A DNA stretch of 64,000 nucleotides from UBA4615 sp046046245 (GCA_046046245.1 JBJOKE010000040.1:18576-82575), one strand, 5' to 3'; shown: positions 44,387 through 52,704, numbered from the stretch's first letter. The notes: a model not told the origin generated them from the sequence alone. Program-made: numbers and translations.

Positions 44387-46204
44387 ATGAAAGCAGTCAT
44401 CGCGCTGGCCGCGGCCCTGGTCGCGGCCGCCGCGTCGGGGTGCGCGACGCAGGGTCCGGCCGCGACGCCCCGGCCGACCGCGGACGCCTCCTCGCCGCCC
44501 CCGTCCACCGCCCAGCGGCCGCCCCCGCGTCCCGCTGTCGTCGTGCGCACCGAGGCCTCGGCTGCCGACGCCGAGGGCGCGCTGCCCGCGGTCGATCTGT
44601 CGCCGCAGCTGATGTTCCAGCTGCTCGCGGCCGACCTCGCAGCGCAGCGCGGCGAGCTCGGCTCGGCCTGGTCCACCTACATGTCCGCCGCCCGCAGCAC
44701 GCGGGACCCGCGGATCGCGCGCCGCGCGGCCGAGGTCGCCATCGGCGCGCGCGCGATCGACGAGGCGATCCAGTCCGCGCAGCTGTGGCGCGAGCTCTCG
44801 CCCGACTCGCGCGCGGCCGCACAGATGCTCGAGACGCTGTGGCTCGGCGCGGGCCGCGTCAGGGACGTCGAGCCCCTGCTCGCCGATCGGCTCGCGAAGG
44901 CGCGCGCCGACGGCACGCTGCCGGCGGCCTACGCGCAGCTCCAGCGCTCGCTGTCGCGGGTTCAGGACCGCGGCGCCGCATGGCAGGCCGTGCAGCGGCT
45001 GTCCGCGCCCGACGTGAACGTGCCCGCCGCGCGGCTGGTGCGCGCGCATTTCGCCGCCGCCGCCGAGGACTGGCCGGCCGCGGCCGCCGAGTCGCGCGAG
45101 GCGATGCGCCTCGCGCCCGACGACGAGGACGCGGTCATCGCGGCCGCGCGCAACCTGCACCGGCTCCCCGATGCCAAGGCCGAGGCGCTGTCGATCCTCG
45201 AGCGGCACCTGCAGCGCCAGCCGATGTCGATCGAGGCGCGCTACGCCTACGCGCGGCTGCTGCTCGCCGACCAGCGCAACGACGAGGCGCGCGCGCAGCT
45301 CGAGCGCGCGCTCGCGCAGCGGCCCGACACGCCCGCCGTGCTGCTGAGCCTCGCGCAGCTCGCCTACCAGGGCAAGCAGCCCGAGGACGCGACCCGCTAC
45401 CTGCGGCGCTACGTCGACCTGCCGCGCGGCGTGGTCCGGGACAACGCGCCCGCGCTGCTCTTCCTGGCGCAGATCGCCGAGGAAGGCGGCCGCACGCAGG
45501 AGGCGATCGACTGGCTCGAGAAGGTGCCGCGCGGCGAGGAGTACGTCGCGGCCACCGTGCGGCGAGCGCTGCTGATGGGCAAGCTCGGACAGGTCGAGGC
45601 CGCGCGCGGTGTGCTGCAGGACGCCTCCGTCTCGAGCCAGCGCGAGCGCGTGCAGCTGCTGTCGGCCGAGTCGCAGCTGCTGCGCGAGGCGCGCCGCAAC
45701 CAGGAGGCCTTCGATGTCCTCGCGAGCGGCCTCGAGCGGATGCCGGACAACACCGAGCTGCTCTACGACCATGCGATGGCCGCCGAGCGCCTCGACCGAC
45801 TGCCGGTGATGGAGACGTCGCTGCGCCGGCTGATCGAGCTGCGGCCCGACCACGCGCACGCCTACAACGCGCTCGGCTACACCTTCGCCGATCGGAACAT
45901 GCGGCTCGACGAGGCACGCACGCTGATCGAGCGCGCGCTGTCGCTCGCGCCCGACGACGCGCACATCCTCGACAGCATGGGCTGGGTGCTGTTCCGGCAG
46001 AAGGACCATCCGCGCGCGCTCGAGTACCTGCGCAAGGCCTACGCGCTGCGGCCCGAGGTCGAGATCGCGGCCCACCTCGGCGAGGTGCTCTGGGCCACCG
46101 GCCGTGCCGACGAGGCACGCGCGCTGTGGCGCGAGGCGCAGGGGCGCGAGCCGGACAACACCACGCTGCGCGAGACGCTCGCCCGGCTGAATGTGGCGCT
46201 CTGA
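44387..46204 (+). CDS. TPR-repeat outer-membrane lipoprotein
   Basis: A 605-aa lipoprotein made of tetratricopeptide repeats. The signal MKAVIALAAALVAAAASGC gives a lipidated Cys at residue 19. A Pro/Ala-rich linker to residue ~60 leads into many TPR helices (for example DHAHAYNALGYTFADRN and DDAHILDSMGWVLFRQ near the end). It is the TPR protein usually found before lolB in betaproteobacteria. A role in outer-membrane protein or LPS assembly is only inferred from the neighbours. It overlaps lolB by 14 bases. Confidence 0.88.
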   Translation: MKAVIALAAALVAAAASGCATQGPAATPRPTADASSPPPSTAQRPPPRPAVVVRTEASAADAEGALPAVDLSPQLMFQLLAADLAAQRGELGSAWSTYMSAARSTRDPRIARRAAEVAIGARAIDEAIQSAQLWRELSPDSRAAAQMLETLWLGAGRVRDVEPLLADRLAKARADGTLPAAYAQLQRSLSRVQDRGAAWQAVQRLSAPDVNVPAARLVRAHFAAAAEDWPAAAAESREAMRLAPDDEDAVIAAARNLHRLPDAKAEALSILERHLQRQPMSIEARYAYARLLLADQRNDEARAQLERALAQRPDTPAVLLSLAQLAYQGKQPEDATRYLRRYVDLPRGVVRDNAPALLFLAQIAEEGGRTQEAIDWLEKVPRGEEYVAATVRRALLMGKLGQVEAARGVLQDASVSSQRERVQLLSAESQLLREARRNQEAFDVLASGLERMPDNTELLYDHAMAAERLDRLPVMETSLRRLIELRPDHAHAYNALGYTFADRNMRLDEARTLIERALSLAPDDAHILDSMGWVLFRQKDHPRALEYLRKAYALRPEVEIAAHLGEVLWATGRADEARALWREAQGREPDNTTLRETLARLNVAL

Positions 46205-46781
46205 GCCGCATGCGCCGCGCGCCGGCCGCCGGCGCACGGCCGCCGGTGCGCTGGCCGCCGCGCTCTGGCTCGCCGGCTGCGCCACGCCTCCGACCCCTGC
46301 CCCGCCCCCGAGCGACGCCACCGCGCGCGACTGGGCAGGCCGCTTCTCGGTCGTCGTCGACTCCGCGGTGCCCGGCGAGCGGCAGGACGCTGCCGCCGGA
46401 CGCTTCATGCTGTCCTCGCGCGGCGCGCCCGGCGCGCGCAGCCTGGACCTCGAGCTGGTCTCGCCCTTCGGCCAGACGCTCGCCAGCGGCCGGCGCGCCG
46501 CCGACGGCCGGGCGACGCTGACGCTCTCCGACGGCCGCCGGCTCGAGGCCGGCTCGCTCGACGGTCTCCTGCGGCAGGCCCTCGGCTGGCCGCTGCCGAT
46601 CGAACGGCTGCCCGACTGGCTCGACGACCGCTTCGAGACGGTCCGGGAGCGCGACACCGGCGGCGGCGTCCGACTGGCCGAGGACAGCGGCTGGCGGATC
46701 GAGCGCGAGCCGCGCCGTTGGGCGCTGCAGCGGCCGCACGAGGGTGGCCGCCTGCGCGTGGTGCTCGTGCTCGACCGCTGA
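46191..46781 (+). CDS. lolB: Outer-membrane lipoprotein receptor LolB
   Basis: LolB receives lipoproteins from LolA and inserts them into the outer membrane. The 196-aa protein has a lipoprotein signal with the lipobox LAGC (Cys at residue 30) and an Arg-rich n-region. The core has FSVVVDSAVPGERQDAAAGRFML and LPIERLPDWLD. The start overlaps the TPR gene. It lies directly before ispE, the conserved lolB-ispE order. Confidence 0.92.
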   Translation: MWRSEPHAPRAGRRRTAAGALAAALWLAGCATPPTPAPPPSDATARDWAGRFSVVVDSAVPGERQDAAAGRFMLSSRGAPGARSLDLELVSPFGQTLASGRRAADGRATLTLSDGRRLEAGSLDGLLRQALGWPLPIERLPDWLDDRFETVRERDTGGGVRLAEDSGWRIEREPRRWALQRPHEGGRLRVVLVLDR

Positions 46782-46817
46782 CGCGACCCGTTTCCGACCC
46801 TTCTTCCGTCCTGCCCG

Positions 46818-47705
46818 ATGCTCCGCGAGATCCGCCACGCGCCGGCCCCGGCCAAGCTGAACCTGTTCCTGCACGTGACCGGCCGCCGGCCCGACGGGTA
46901 CCACGAACTCGAGACCGTCTTCCAGCTGGTCGACCTGTGCGACCACGTCCACCTGCGGTTGCGCGACGACGGCGCGATCGTCCGCGAGGGCGCGCTGCCC
47001 GGCGTCCCGCCGGAGGCCGACCTGGTCGTGCGCGCCGCGCGACTGCTGCAGGCCGAGAGCGGCGCGCGCCTGGGCGTGGACATCGCGCTCGACAAGCGCA
47101 TCCCGATGGGCGGCGGCCTGGGCGGCGGCAGCTCGGACGCCGCCACCGTCCTGATGGCGCTCGATCGCCTCTGGGCCCTCGACTGGCCGTCGGAGCGACT
47201 CGCGGCCCTCGGGCTGCGACTGGGCGCCGACGTGCCGTTCTTCGTCTTCGGCCGCAGCGCCTACGCGACCGGCGTGGGCGAGCGGCTGGAGCCGATCGAC
47301 CTTCCGCCCTCGTGGTTCGTGATCGTCGCCCCGCCGGTGATGGTACCGACCGCCGAGGTGTTCTCCGCCCCCGATTTGACACGGGACACCGAACCGCTCA
47401 AACTCTCGGGTCTTTCGCGGGGCGACCGCGTCTGGCAGGGCGGCAACGACCTGCAGCCGGTCGTCCTGAGGCGGTATCCGGAAGTGGCGGCAGCGCTGTC
47501 GTCCCTGAAGGAAGTCGCCCACGCGGCGGGGCTGGATCCCGCGCGGGCCCGGATGTCGGGGTCAGGCGCGTGCGTGTTCTGCCCCACCCCCACCGAGGCC
47601 CTCGCAGGGCGGCTGGCAGGGGAGGTCGCGCGCCGCGAGGTCGGTACGGTCCGTGTCTGTCGCGGGCTGGATCGGCACCCGTTGGGGAGTCGCCAAGTTG
47701 GTTAA
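46818..47705 (+). CDS. ispE: 4-diphosphocytidyl-2-C-methyl-D-erythritol kinase
   Basis: IspE phosphorylates CDP-methylerythritol in the non-mevalonate isoprenoid pathway. The 295-aa GHMP kinase has APAKLNLFLHVTGRRPDGYHEL near the start (catalytic Lys13). The phosphate loop PMGGGLGGGSSDAA is at 96-109, and MSGSGACVF near 250. The last seven codons and the stop lie within the 5' part of the tRNA-Gln gene. Confidence 0.96.
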   Translation: MLREIRHAPAPAKLNLFLHVTGRRPDGYHELETVFQLVDLCDHVHLRLRDDGAIVREGALPGVPPEADLVVRAARLLQAESGARLGVDIALDKRIPMGGGLGGGSSDAATVLMALDRLWALDWPSERLAALGLRLGADVPFFVFGRSAYATGVGERLEPIDLPPSWFVIVAPPVMVPTAEVFSAPDLTRDTEPLKLSGLSRGDRVWQGGNDLQPVVLRRYPEVAAALSSLKEVAHAAGLDPARARMSGSGACVFCPTPTEALAGRLAGEVARREVGTVRVCRGLDRHPLGSRQVG

Positions 47706-47756
47706 GGCACCGGATTTTGATTCCGGCATGCGAGGGTTCGAGTCCTTCCTCCCCAG
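47683..47756 (+). tRNA. tRNA-Gln (anticodon UUG)
   Basis: A 74-base cloverleaf. Acceptor TGGGGAG (47683-47689) pairs with CTCCCCA (47749-47755), with discriminator G at 47756. The anticodon stem CCGGA/TCCGG holds loop TTTTGAT with anticodon TTG at 47717-47719. The T-loop GTTCGAG is normal. The three bases after the discriminator are CCC, so the CCA end is not fully encoded. The first 23 bases overlap the end of ispE. Confidence 0.97.
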
Positions 47757-47779
47757 CCCACTCTCTTCAGTTCGGCGAC

Positions 47780-48766
47780 ATGAACCGGCCCGTCCGTAGC
47801 ACGAACGATTCGCTCAGGCCGGAAGGCCTGATGGTGTTCACCGGGAACGCCATCCCGCGGCTGGCCGCCGCCGTCGCGGAACGCCTCGGCATCCCGCTGG
47901 GCAAGGCCACCGTCGGCCGCTTCTCCGACGGCGAGGTCATGGTCGAGATCCTGGAGAACGTCCGCGGCAAGGACGTCTTCGTGCTGCAGTCCACCTGCGC
48001 GCCGACCAACGACAACCTGATAGAGCTGATGGTGATGGTCGACGCGCTCAAGCGCGCGTCCGCGGGCCGCATCACCGCCGCCGTCCCCTACTTCGGCTAC
48101 GCCCGCCAGGACCGCCGCGTGCGCTCGTCGCGCGTCGCGATCAGCGCGAAGGTCGTCGCCAACATGCTCGAGGTCGCCGGCGTCGACCGCGTGCTGACGA
48201 TGGACCTGCACGCCGACCAGATCCAGGGCTTCTTCGACATCCCGGTCGACAACATCTACGCCGCGCCGGTGCTCCTCGCCGACGTGGCCACGCAGGACCT
48301 CGCCGAGTGCATCGTGGTGTCGCCCGACGTCGGCGGCGTGGTCCGCGCGCGCGCGCTCGCCAAGCGTCTCGACACCGACCTCGCCATCATCGACAAGCGC
48401 CGGCCGAAGGCGAACGTCTCCGAGGTGATGAACATCATCGGCGAGGTGCGGGGTCGCACCTGCGTGATCATGGACGACATGGTCGACACCGCCGGCACGC
48501 TGACCAAGGCCGCCGACGCGCTCAAGGAACACGGCGCCACCCGCGTGCTCGCCTACTGCACGCACGCGGTGCTGTCCGGCAACGCGGTCGAGCGCATCAC
48601 GAAGTCCGCGCTCGACGAACTCGTCGTGACCGACACCATCCCGCTGTCCGGCGAAGGCCTGGCCTGCGGCAAGATCCGCGTGCTCAGCTGCGCGACGCTG
48701 CTCGCCGAGACGATCATGCGGATCAACCGGGCCGACTCGGTGTCGTCGCTGTTCACCGACGAGTGA
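47780..48766 (+). CDS. prs: Ribose-phosphate pyrophosphokinase
   Basis: Prs makes PRPP, the shared substrate for histidine, purine, pyrimidine and NAD synthesis. The 328-aa protein has LMVFTGNAIPRLAAAVAERLG, the PRPP site MDDMVDTAGTLTKAADAL, and YFGYARQDRR. Translation may start at 47780 or at the ATG at 47831. The latter gives the family's usual length (311 aa) and has GGAAGG just before it. Confidence 0.96.
   Translation: MNRPVRSTNDSLRPEGLMVFTGNAIPRLAAAVAERLGIPLGKATVGRFSDGEVMVEILENVRGKDVFVLQSTCAPTNDNLIELMVMVDALKRASAGRITAAVPYFGYARQDRRVRSSRVAISAKVVANMLEVAGVDRVLTMDLHADQIQGFFDIPVDNIYAAPVLLADVATQDLAECIVVSPDVGGVVRARALAKRLDTDLAIIDKRRPKANVSEVMNIIGEVRGRTCVIMDDMVDTAGTLTKAADALKEHGATRVLAYCTHAVLSGNAVERITKSALDELVVTDTIPLSGEGLACGKIRVLSCATLLAETIMRINRADSVSSLFTDE
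47815..47830 (+). repeat. Inverted repeat next to the alternative prs start
   Basis: CAGGCC-GGAA-GGCCTG is a perfect six-base inverted repeat around a GGAA tetraloop (GNRA type). It ends directly before the alternative ATG at 47831 and includes the GGAAGG that could serve as its ribosome binding site. Confidence 0.6.
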
Positions 48767-48815
48767 TCCGAAACCGCCCGCGGGGGCCGCGCGCGAGCGC
48801 TACACCCGGGGGCAC

Positions 48816-48860
48816 GCCCGCCGCGAGGCGGGCACACCAGGCCCCCGCCTCGCGGCGGGG
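48816..48860 (+). repeat. Two adjacent, mutually complementary hairpins between prs and rplY
   Basis: Hairpin A is GCCCGCC-GCGA-GGCGGGC (48816-48833) with a GNRA loop. Hairpin B is CCCCGCC-TCGC-GGCGGGG (48843-48860). B is nearly the reverse complement of A, so they can fold separately or pair as one long stem. Neither is followed by a T-run. They may act as a processing, attenuation or termination signal between the two genes. Confidence 0.7.
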
Positions 48861-48917
48861 ACGAAGCAGCCCGGCGCTCTGGTCGCGGAGCCCGGGATCA
48901 CCGAGAAGGAAGACGCG

Positions 48918-49547
48918 ATGAAAGTCGTCGCTGTGACACGTACTGCGCAAGGTTCGGGTGCGAGCCGCCGACTGCGCCGCTCGGGCAAGGTGCCCGGCAT
49001 CATCTACGGTGGCGCCGCCACCCCCACCGCCATCGAGCTCGACCACAACCCGCTGTACCACTCGCTGCGGGTCGAGGCGTTCCACTCGTCCATCCTGGAC
49101 ATGGAACTCGACGGCAAGCCCGAGAAGGTCCTGCTGCGCGACGTGCAGTGGCACGCGTACAAGCCGCAGGTCACGCACATCGACTTCCAGCGCGTCGCCG
49201 CGGACCAGAAGATCCACGTCAAGGTGCCGCTGCACTACGTGAACCAGGACATCTCGCCGGCGGTCAAGATCTCGGCGGCGATCGTCAGCCACGTGCAGTC
49301 GGAGATCGAGGTCACCTGCCTGCCGGGCGCGCTGCCCGAGTTCATCGAGGTCGACCTGTCGGGCCTGACCGCCGGCCACCCGATCCACCTGTCGGACGTC
49401 AAGTTCCCCGACGGCGTGGCCCCGGTGCAGGCCAAGGAGAACCCGGTGCTGGTCGTCGCGACCGTCAAGGGCGGCGGCGACGCGGGCGAGGAGACCAAGG
49501 CGGCCGCGCCGGCTCCGGCCGCCGCGAAGGCACCCGCCAAGAAGTGA
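48918..49547 (+). CDS. rplY: 50S ribosomal protein L25 (CTC form)
   Basis: The 209-aa protein binds 5S rRNA through its N-terminal L25 domain (TRTAQGSGASRRLRRSGKVPGIIYGG). It has the C-terminal CTC/TL5 domain (EVTCLPGALPEFIEVDLSGLTAG) and an Ala/Lys-rich tail. GAAGGAAG just before the ATG is a good ribosome binding site. Confidence 0.97.
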   Translation: MKVVAVTRTAQGSGASRRLRRSGKVPGIIYGGAATPTAIELDHNPLYHSLRVEAFHSSILDMELDGKPEKVLLRDVQWHAYKPQVTHIDFQRVAADQKIHVKVPLHYVNQDISPAVKISAAIVSHVQSEIEVTCLPGALPEFIEVDLSGLTAGHPIHLSDVKFPDGVAPVQAKENPVLVVATVKGGGDAGEETKAAAPAPAAAKAPAKK

Positions 49548-49580
49548 TCGACCGGCGCGCCCCGCGGCGCGCCGACCGAT

Positions 49581-49621
49581 GACGGAGCCCCCGTCCGGCG
49601 CGAGCCGGCGGGGGCTCCGTC
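49581..49621 (+). terminator. Long hairpin after rplY, candidate terminator
   Basis: GACGGAGCCCCCG (49581-49593) pairs perfectly over 13 bases with CGGGGGCTCCGTC (49609-49621). An inner stem CCGGC-GCGA-GCCGG follows a bulged T. Only CTT follows, so the U-tract is poor. It still is the strongest hairpin after rplY and probably ends the transcript or stabilises its 3' end. Confidence 0.75.
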
Positions 49622-49679
49622 CTTGCGCGGCCGGCCCGCCGGCCTCGAGTGCGTCGGCCCGGCTGCGACAGGCATCCAC

Positions 49680-49685
49680 TACACT
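49680..49685 (+). promoter_or_regulatory. Candidate -10 element of pth
   Basis: TACACT, flanked by an AT-richer patch (CATCCACTACACTGG), lies 29 bases before the pth ATG and after the rplY hairpin. No strong -35 was found. Confidence 0.4.
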
Positions 49686-49714
49686 GGCGCCCGTCCCCCC
49701 ACCCCGATGCGCGC

Positions 49715-50308
49715 ATGACCGCGATCCGTCTGATCGTCGGGCTCGGCAACCCCGGCCCCGAGCACGAGCACGACCGCCACAACGCCGGCTTCTGGTTCGT
49801 CGAGGCGGTCGCGCGCGAGCACGGCGGCAGCTGGCGCCGCGAGCGCGGCTTCTTCGGCGAGGCCGCCCGCGCGAGGATCGGCGGCCAGGACGTCTGGCTG
49901 CTCAAGCCCGGCACCTACATGAACCGCTCGGGCCAGGCGGTCGCGGCGATCGCGAAGTTCTACAGGATCGCCACGGGCGAGATCCTCGTCGCGCACGACG
50001 AGCTCGACCTGCCGCCGGGCACGGTGAAGCTCAAGCGCGGCGGCGGCAGCGGCGGGCACAACGGGCTGAAGGACATCACCGCCGCGATGGGCGGGCCCGA
50101 CTACTGGCGGCTGCGGATCGGCATCGGTCACCCGCGCGAGCTGTACCCCGGCCGCGAGGTCGTCGACTTCGTGCTGCAGCGGCCGTCGCGCGCCGAGCAG
50201 CAGGCGATCGACGACCGGATGCCGGCCGCGCTCGGCATCGTGCCGATGCTCGCCGACGGCCAGTGGGAGCGGGCCGGCCAGCAGCTGCACACGGTGCCGA
50301 AGGCGTAG
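49715..50308 (+). CDS. pth: Peptidyl-tRNA hydrolase
   Basis: Pth recycles peptidyl-tRNA released from stalled ribosomes. The 197-aa protein has GLGNPGPEHEHDRHNAG (residues 9-25) with the catalytic His22. AHDELDLPPGTVKLKRGGGSGGHNGLKDI follows. The ATG at 49715 starts right before the conserved VGLGNPG. The stop overlaps the next GTG by one base. Confidence 0.97.
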   Translation: MTAIRLIVGLGNPGPEHEHDRHNAGFWFVEAVAREHGGSWRRERGFFGEAARARIGGQDVWLLKPGTYMNRSGQAVAAIAKFYRIATGEILVAHDELDLPPGTVKLKRGGGSGGHNGLKDITAAMGGPDYWRLRIGIGHPRELYPGREVVDFVLQRPSRAEQQAIDDRMPAALGIVPMLADGQWERAGQQLHTVPKA

Positions 50309-51393
50309 TGAGCGCGATCCGCCTGCTCGCGGGCCCGCGGGCCCGCGAGCGCATCGGGCGCGACGGGCTGCGCGCCGACGCGGTGGCCGGCGTCGCCGCG
50401 GCCGCCGGCGGCCCGAAGGGCCTCGCCTTCCTCGGGCTCGACGCCTGGCTCTTCGGCGAGTGGCTGCCGCGCGCGCCGCGCCCGCGGCTGCTCGCCGGCG
50501 CATCGATCGGCGCGTGGCGGATGGCGGCCGCGGTCCACCCGGACGGACCGGCGGCCACGCGCCGGCTCGGCGAGGCCTACCTCGAGCGGCAGCGCTATCC
50601 GATGAAGCCGTCGGCACGACTGGTCTCGGCGGTCTGCCGCGAGATCGTCGACGCGACGGTCGGCGACGCGGCGCGCTTCGTCGCCGGGGCGCGGCGCGAC
50701 GCCTCGCTCGCGGTCGTCACCGCACGCGGACGGGGCGCGATCGCCGAGCGCGCGACGCGGCTCGCGTTCGCGCGGCCGGCCGGCGCGAACCTGCTGTCGC
50801 GGCGCGCGCTCGGCGCGCACCTGCAGCGCGTGGTCTTCGGCCTCGGCGACGTCCGCGCACACGCCGGTGTCTGGCCCGACGACGCGTTCTCCACGCGCCA
50901 CATCGGCCTCGACGCGAGCAATGCCGTCGACGCGCTGCTGGCCTCGGGCACGATCCCGCTGATCGCCGAGCCGGTCCGCGACCCTGCCGGCGCACCGACC
51001 GGCGCGTACTTCGACGGCGGGCTCGTCGACTACCACCTGTTCCTGCGCTGGCAGGCCCTCGACGGCCTGGTGCTCTACCCGCACTTCACGCCGTGGCTCA
51101 CGCCCGGCTGGCTCGACAAGGCCCTGCCCTGGCGCCGTCGCGGCCTCGCGGGGTCGACGCACTGGCTCGCCGACATGCTGCTCGTCGTGCCGTCAGACGG
51201 GCTGCTCGCCCGCCTGCCGCACGGCCGGCTGCCGGACCGCAGCGACTTCCACCGCCACGGACTCGACCACGAGGGCAGGCTGCGCGACTGGCGCCGCGCG
51301 ATGGCCGAATGCGAGGCGATGGTCGAGGCCTTCGCAGGCTTCGTCCGCGAGCCCGATCCGGCCCGCCTCGAGCCGCTCGAGGGCGCGCGGTGA
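50308..51393 (+). CDS. Patatin-like phospholipase-family protein
   Basis: A 361-aa protein with a patatin-type catalytic pair: nucleophile Ser66 in GASIG (64-68) and Asp236 in FDGGLVD. The oxyanion region is AAAGGPKGLAFLG at 31-43. No signal or membrane segment is visible, so it is probably cytoplasmic. The GTG start overlaps the pth stop, and its own stop overlaps the VanZ-like gene start. Substrate unknown; lipid acyl hydrolysis is inferred. Confidence 0.8.
   Translation: MSAIRLLAGPRARERIGRDGLRADAVAGVAAAAGGPKGLAFLGLDAWLFGEWLPRAPRPRLLAGASIGAWRMAAAVHPDGPAATRRLGEAYLERQRYPMKPSARLVSAVCREIVDATVGDAARFVAGARRDASLAVVTARGRGAIAERATRLAFARPAGANLLSRRALGAHLQRVVFGLGDVRAHAGVWPDDAFSTRHIGLDASNAVDALLASGTIPLIAEPVRDPAGAPTGAYFDGGLVDYHLFLRWQALDGLVLYPHFTPWLTPGWLDKALPWRRRGLAGSTHWLADMLLVVPSDGLLARLPHGRLPDRSDFHRHGLDHEGRLRDWRRAMAECEAMVEAFAGFVREPDPARLEPLEGAR
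50325..50350. repeat. Perfect 26-base palindrome near the patatin gene start
   Basis: The arm GCTCGCGGGCCCG (50325-50337) is followed by its exact reverse complement, CGGGCCCGCGAGC (50338-50350), with no spacer. It begins 17 bases inside the patatin-like gene. It has room to form a hairpin in mRNA or a symmetric DNA site. Confidence 0.9.
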
Positions 51394-52628
51394 GACGCAC
51401 GGCCGATGCGCGGGGCGTACGCCGCGCGGCAGCGCACGCGCCCGGCGCGGACGACGCGCTCGCCGCGATCGTCGTCGCCGGCATCGGCTACGCGAGCCTG
51501 GCCCGGTACGGCGCGATCGACTGCACCGACTTCCGCTCGCACTGGCTGCGCGAGTCGGTGTCCGCGCTCGGCGGCGACCTGCTCGGCAATGTCTTCGCCT
51601 ACCTGGTGCTCGGCCTCGTGCTCGGCCTGTGCTGGCTGCGGCGCCGGCCGTCGCCGCCGCTGCCCGCGCGGACGGCGCTCGTCGGCGGGGCGCTCGTGGT
51701 CGCCGCCGGCACGCTGCTGTCGCTGTCGATGGAGACCGTGCAGGCCTGCCTGTCGTCGCGGACCTCGTCGATCGTCGACCTCGGCGCCAACGCGGGCGGC
51801 ACGGCGATCGGCTGGTTCGTCGCGCGGCTGCTGCACCCGCCGCTGAACGCGCTGCTGCGCGGGCGGCTCGGGCAGCTGGGCGACGGTCGGACCGGCGTGG
51901 TGGTCGCGCTCGCCACGCTCGCGTGGATCGGCGCGCAGACCGCGCCGTGGGTGCCTGCGCCGAGCCTGTGGGTGGCACGCCGCAACGCGGCCGCGGCCTG
52001 GCAGGCGATCGGCGCGGGCTTCCACGACCCGTGGTCGGTGGCGGCGCACGGCGCCGCATGGCTGGCGCTCGGCCTCGCGATCGCGCTGCCCGCACGCCGC
52101 CCGCTGTTCGCGCTGCCCGCGCTGTGCGCGCTGGCTGCGCTCGTCGTCGGCTGGCGACTCACGCTGCCGATCGGCCACGGGCCGCCGGCGGCGATGCTGC
52201 TGACGCTGCCGGTCGCGGTGCTGATGGCGGCCACGGTGCCGCTGCTCGGCCGGCGCACCTGCGGCGCGGTGGTCGCGGCAGCGGCCGTCGTCGCGCTGCT
52301 CGCCACCCAGCTCGAGCCCGCCTACGGCCCGATCCGGCCGTTCCGCTGGCGCGCGATGCTGCTGTCCGGCGATCCGATCGAGGGCATCCAGCAGGCCTTC
52401 TGGTTCGCGTGGTTCGCGCTCGCGCTGGTGGCCGGCGGCCACGCCGCCGACGGGCGCGTGCTGCGCTGGGTCGCGCTCGCGGTCGGCCTGCTCGCCGCCA
52501 CCGAATGGCTGCAGGCCTCGCTGCCCGGGCGCGTGGGCGAACTCTCGCCGACCCTGGTCGGCCTGGCCGGCGGCGGCCTCGCGGCCGCGCTGCTCGCCAC
52601 CCGCGGCGCGCTCGAGCGGCGACGCTGA
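51390..52628 (+). CDS. VanZ-like integral membrane protein
   Basis: A 412-aa protein with about ten hydrophobic segments. The N-terminal half resembles VanZ-type proteins (LLGNVFAYLVLGLVLGLCW; TLLSLSMETVQACLSSRTSSIVDLGANAGGTAIG). The C-terminal half is a second membrane bundle that repeats parts of this pattern (AGGLLAATEWLQASLPGRVGELSPTLVG). The GTG overlaps the patatin stop (GTGA). Function is unknown; VanZ-like proteins affect envelope antibiotics. Confidence 0.75.
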   Translation: MRRTADARGVRRAAAHAPGADDALAAIVVAGIGYASLARYGAIDCTDFRSHWLRESVSALGGDLLGNVFAYLVLGLVLGLCWLRRRPSPPLPARTALVGGALVVAAGTLLSLSMETVQACLSSRTSSIVDLGANAGGTAIGWFVARLLHPPLNALLRGRLGQLGDGRTGVVVALATLAWIGAQTAPWVPAPSLWVARRNAAAAWQAIGAGFHDPWSVAAHGAAWLALGLAIALPARRPLFALPALCALAALVVGWRLTLPIGHGPPAAMLLTLPVAVLMAATVPLLGRRTCGAVVAAAAVVALLATQLEPAYGPIRPFRWRAMLLSGDPIEGIQQAFWFAWFALALVAGGHAADGRVLRWVALAVGLLAATEWLQASLPGRVGELSPTLVGLAGGGLAAALLATRGALERRR

Positions 52629-52698
52629 GCGCGAGTCGGCCTGGCGGTCGTCGTCTTCTTCGTGCTGCGCCTGCTCGGTCTGGTCTGACGCGGCCACG

Positions 52699-52704
52699 TA
52701 CAAT
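52699..52704 (+). promoter_or_regulatory. Candidate -10 element of ychF
   Basis: TACAAT stands out in the 157-base gap before ychF. The leader would be about 75 bases. The -35 region is not clear. Confidence 0.4.

Noticed and set aside
46718..47779. Plus-strand frame running through ispE into prs
   Set aside because: It is the wrong frame of ispE before the true prs starts and has no recognisable domain.
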